This document shows, in pieces, positions 61,333 through 64,000 of a DNA stretch of 64,000 nt. The notes beneath the pieces are model-generated. The model had not been told where the DNA came from. It ran no database searches and saw only the letters and a list, made by a program, of their open reading frames with translations. The position numbers and the translations under genes were made by a program. The stretch is from Parerythrobacter_A sp963761775. Lineage in GTDB: Bacteria; Pseudomonadota; Alphaproteobacteria; Sphingomonadales; Sphingomonadaceae. Positions within the stretch are counted from its first letter, which is position 1; each line of letters begins with the position of its first letter. The stretch is from assembly GCA_963761775.1 (NCBI GenBank), contig CAVXIF010000005.1:1-64000 (forward strand). Direction: 5' to 3'.

Positions 61333-61960
61333 CGACCCTTCCGCTTGCGCGCCACCTTCCACGATGCGCAACGCCTCCAGCACCTGCAGCAGCGGCATGC
61401 CCAGTATCGTGAACTGGTCGCCGATAATACGGTCGAACAAATGGACCCCGCGCGCTTCGATGCGAAAACCCCCCGCACAGGCGGCAATGGCGGGCCATTC
61501 GGCATCGAGATAGGCTTCGATGAATGCCTCGTCGAAATTGCGCACATGCAGCACGGCACGGTCATGGCCGACCCATAGTGCGCGGTTGCCACGCGTCAGG
61601 CTGGCCGCGCTGTGCAGATGCATCGGCCTTGCCGGCAAAGAAACGCAAATGCTCGGCAGCTTGCGCTTTGTCCGCAGGTTTGTCGAACCGCCGACCGGCA
61701 ATTTCGACCAAAGAATCGCTGCCCAGCACCAGCCGGTCCGGATGCTGCACCGAAACCGCCATCGCCTTGGCTGTGGCGAGCGCCTGCGCCACTTCATCGG
61801 CGGGCGCGTCCTGCATTTCGCGTTCGATGGCACGTTCGTCAAGATCGGCAGCCACCGCCTCGAACTGCAGGCCCGCGGCAACCAGCATCGCTTTGCGGGA
61901 GGCGCTTTGCGAGGCAAGCACAAAGCCTGGCCCTTCGATTGGATGCGTGCCCCGCGTCAT
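61329..61960 (-). pseudogene. maf: Maf family nucleotide pyrophosphatase (frame breaks as sequenced)
   Basis: A septum-formation/house-cleaning NTP pyrophosphatase. N-terminal LASQSASRKAMLVAAGLQFE and LGSDSLVEIAGR are in one frame; the rest (MHLHSAASLTRGNRALWVGH, FDRIIGDQFTILGMPLLQVL) is in another. An extra base lies near 61626-61628 (AAGGCCGATG). As read, the second frame continues with no stop into aroE; removing one G from GGG near 61335-61337 creates a TGA at 61331-61329 overlapping the aroE ATG. The repaired length would be 209 residues. Confidence 0.85.
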
Positions 61961-62817
61961 ATCGGTTTCGCGCCTTCGAACGTCCCGCTGCGCGCCGGAC
62001 TTATCTGCCTGCGCTGTCGATCGTCATACAGCTTGATAACCGCCGCCGCCGTTTCCTCGATGCTGCGCCGGGTTACGTCGATCACCGGCCAGCCATTGTC
62101 GGCGAACATCCGCCGCGCGAACTGCACTTCGGACCGGACATATTCATCGTCGATATACGCGGTTTGCGAATCTTCGTTCAGGCTGAGCAGGCGATTGCGC
62201 CTGATCTCGACCAGCCGTTCCGGCGCCGTGGTCAGCCCGACCACCAGCGGATTGTCGAGACTGAACAGCGCATCGGGCGGTGGGCTTTCCACCACCAGCG
62301 GGATATTGGCGGTCTTGTAACCGCGATTGGCGAGGTAGATGCTGGTCGGCGTCTTGGACGACCGCGATACGCCCGCCAGGACGATGTCGGCTTCCTCCCA
62401 GTTCTCCCACCCGATCCCGTCATCATGCGCAATGGTGAAATGAATGGCATCGACCCGGCGGAAATACGCCTCGTCCATCAGGTGCTGGCGGCCGGGCCGC
62501 GCCTGAGCTTCCTGCCCCAGCTGTGCTTCCAGGGCTTCGGTCACGGCATCCAGCGCCGGGATCGCGGGCAACGAAAGCTGGCGGCAATGGTCTTCCAGCC
62601 GCGCGCGGGTTTCGTGATTGACCAGCGTGAACAGCACCAGACCGGGATGCGCGGCAAGTTCGGGCACGATCCGGTCGAGATGCTGGCGCGAGCGTACCAT
62701 CGGCCAGAAATGGCGGACGATGTCGGTTTCCTCGAACTGCGCCAGCGCCGCCTTGGCGATCATCTCCAGCGTTTCGCCGGTGGAATCGGACACGAGGTGC
62801 AGATGTTTGCGGCTCAT
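61957..62817 (-). CDS. Pyruvate, water dikinase regulatory protein (PPSR/DUF299 family)
   Basis: A 286-residue bifunctional ADP-dependent kinase/phosphorylase that switches PEP synthase or PPDK on and off. HLHLVSDSTGETLEMIAKA, the P-loop-like AGVSRSSKTPTSIYLANRGY and LSLNEDSQTAYIDDEYV mark the family. It is the first gene of the operon reading away from the candidate oriC; ATG 62817. It overlaps maf by 4 bp. This gene order next to hemE is a known origin neighbourhood in alphaproteobacteria. Confidence 0.92.
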   Translation of the reverse strand: MSRKHLHLVSDSTGETLEMIAKAALAQFEETDIVRHFWPMVRSRQHLDRIVPELAAHPGLVLFTLVNHETRARLEDHCRQLSLPAIPALDAVTEALEAQLGQEAQARPGRQHLMDEAYFRRVDAIHFTIAHDDGIGWENWEEADIVLAGVSRSSKTPTSIYLANRGYKTANIPLVVESPPPDALFSLDNPLVVGLTTAPERLVEIRRNRLLSLNEDSQTAYIDDEYVRSEVQFARRMFADNGWPVIDVTRRSIEETAAAVIKLYDDRQRRQISPARSGTFEGAKPI

Positions 62818-63189
62818 GGAGTATCGGTCACGAGGGAACAGTCCGGCAACGGCATGTGGATAAGCACCGGCATAAACCACCGGATGAAGCTGGCGACAAG
62901 TCCGGCACCTGTTTTCACCCCCGCTGCGAGTCTTTTCCCTGCCCGGATGTCGACACCACAGGGCGATTGTCGACATCATGTGAATAACGGGCAAAGTCGG
63001 CGTTTGACTCAACCGCGGCAACGAGTCGGAACAGGCCGGGTGCGCGCGTCGGCTACGCAGAAAGTCGGGACGATGCGCTTTTGCCCGCAATCCACAGGGC
63101 CAACAGACTCCATCAATCCTTTATAAAATCATTTTTATTTTGTTCTTGGTCCCTTTCCGTCGCGCATTTTGTGCGGCAAATGCATGGTC
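62818..63189. other. Candidate chromosomal replication origin (oriC), hemE-adjacent
   Basis: A 372-bp gap between PPSR and hemE with no gene. DnaA-box matches: TGTGGATAA (62855-62863, perfect reverse of TTATCCACA), TGTGAATAA (62979-62987, TTATNCACA) and CAATCCACA (63088-63096, 7 of 9). An A+T-rich stretch (about 63118-63147) could be the unwinding element. Four GANTC sites lie at 62928, 63006, 63023 and 63106. GATGTCGACA (62946-62955) and TGTCGACATC (62968-62977) form an inverted repeat. hemE lies on one side and PPSR-maf-aroE-coaE-dnaQ on the other, as expected for alphaproteobacterial origins. Location and boxes are seen; function is inferred. Confidence 0.75.
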
Positions 63190-64000
63190 ATGCCGGGACC
63201 GCTCCTCGATACGCTGCTGGGTCAGCACAATGCCAGAACACCGCTCTGGATGATGCGGCAGGCGGGGCGCTACCTGCCCGAATATCGCGCCCTGCGTGCC
63301 GAAAAAGGCGGGTTTCTCGACCTTGTCTACGACAGTGATGCCGCTGCCGAAGTCACTGTGCAGCCGTTGCGCCGTTTCGGGTTTGACGGGGCGATCCTGT
63401 TTTCCGATATCCTGATCGTGCCCTATGCGATGGGGCAGGATTTGAAGTTCGTGGCCGGTGAAGGCCCACGCCTGTCGCCACCCCTTCTCGATAGCGCGCT
63501 GGGTGCGCTGGACGCCGTGCCGGAGCGGCTGGCACCGATTTACCAAACGGTCGCCAAAGTGCGCGCGCAGCTGGCTGGCAATGTCACGATGCTGGGTTTC
63601 GCGGGTAGCCCGTGGACCGTCGCGACTTACATGGTGCAGGGCCAGGGGAGCCGCGACCAATACGACACGCGCGCAATGGCGTATCGCGATCCCGCCGCAT
63701 TCGAAGAATTGCTTATGGCAATCGAGCAGGTGACGGTCGATTATCTGCGCGGGCAGATCGACGCCGGGGCCGAGGCGGTGCAGCTGTTCGACAGCTGGTC
63801 CGGAACGCTGGCGCCGCGCGAATTCGAACGCTGGGTGATTGCGCCCAATGCCCGCATCGTTGCCGCCTTGCGGGAAACGCACGGCCACGTGCCGGTCATC
63901 GGCTTTCCCAAGGGTGCGGGCGAAAAGCTGCCGGCCTATTGCCGCGAAACCGGCGTGGGGGCGGTAGGCGTCGATGAAACGGTCGATCCGGTGTGGGCGG
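63190..64000 (+). CDS. hemE: Uroporphyrinogen decarboxylase (5' part; continues past the window)
   Basis: The first 270 residues of HemE, which decarboxylates uroporphyrinogen III to coproporphyrinogen III in heme synthesis. Seen: MRQAGRYLPEYRALRAEKGG, the substrate Asp region FGFDGAILFSDILIVPYAMG and FAGSPWTVATYMVQG. The frame is unbroken to the edge. ATG 63190 is used; ATG 63184 (two residues longer) is possible. It starts directly beside the candidate oriC. Confidence 0.93.
   Translation, partial: MPGPLLDTLLGQHNARTPLWMMRQAGRYLPEYRALRAEKGGFLDLVYDSDAAAEVTVQPLRRFGFDGAILFSDILIVPYAMGQDLKFVAGEGPRLSPPLLDSALGALDAVPERLAPIYQTVAKVRAQLAGNVTMLGFAGSPWTVATYMVQGQGSRDQYDTRAMAYRDPAAFEELLMAIEQVTVDYLRGQIDAGAEAVQLFDSWSGTLAPREFERWVIAPNARIVAALRETHGHVPVIGFPKGAGEKLPAYCRETGVGAVGVDETVDPVWA

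Noticed and set aside
60469..61923. A Maf-AroE fusion enzyme
   Set aside because: The fusion depends on apparent one-base insertions; all other junctions in the operon are ATGA overlaps.

Overview
The window reads as a stretch of an alphaproteobacterial chromosome, most likely Sphingomonadales (Erythrobacteraceae-like). The evidence is the high G+C, GC-rich codon use and a set of families typical of that group: MmcB, PopZ, DUF1491, DUF2093, DUF2141 and PAS_5 proteins, paired LytS/LytTR systems, a SUF operon led by an Rrf2 regulator, and a hemE-adjacent replication origin. No rRNA, CRISPR array or intact insertion sequence was seen. Gene density is high and many neighbours overlap by 4 bp (ATGA or GTGA).

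Layout. Positions 1-3349 are lower in G+C and look like the end of an integrated island abutting the 3' end of a tRNA-Arg(CCG) gene: an AlpA-like regulator, a Fic protein, an APH(3')-type phosphotransferase and several inverted repeats. Positions 3581-24356 are core and envelope genes: mmcB, sterol desaturase, DUF2141, PAS_5, App1-like phosphatase, alpha/beta hydrolase, M48 protease, DsbA-like oxidoreductase, LytS/LytTR pair 1, nadC, RNase T2, tadA, rpmB, an xseA operon divergent from purD-PilZ, adenosine kinase, EI24. Positions 24365-31946 hold the leftward SUF operon (Rrf2, sufB, sufC, sufD, sufS, sufT, sufA), interrupted by small unknown genes, REP-like palindromes and a duplicated sufB tail. 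Positions 32029-47451 hold a DUF885 lipoprotein, pyrD, ggt, an acyl-CoA ligase, a ThiS-ThiG fusion, COX15, cutA, rplM-rpsI and LytS/LytTR pair 2. Positions 47532-59039 hold fumarase, pcm-tolC-popZ, an S9 peptidase, erpA, xth, a SleB-type hydrolase and hpf. Positions 59123-64000 are the origin region: dnaQ-coaE-aroE-maf-PPSR reading away from a candidate oriC (62818-63189), with hemE starting on its other side.

How the genes work together. The SUF operon and the separate ErpA-like carrier supply Fe-S clusters, with users nearby such as class I fumarase. The dnaQ/coaE/aroE/maf/PPSR block is a compact overlapping operon beside oriC. xseA and purD are divergent with start codons sharing bases.

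A caution for any reader: about eleven genes carry one or more single-base frame breaks, several in G or A runs, and mostly apparent insertions. They include sufC, fumarase, aroE and maf, which are normally needed. This looks more like residual sequencing error than gene decay. These genes are marked, with the position of each break.
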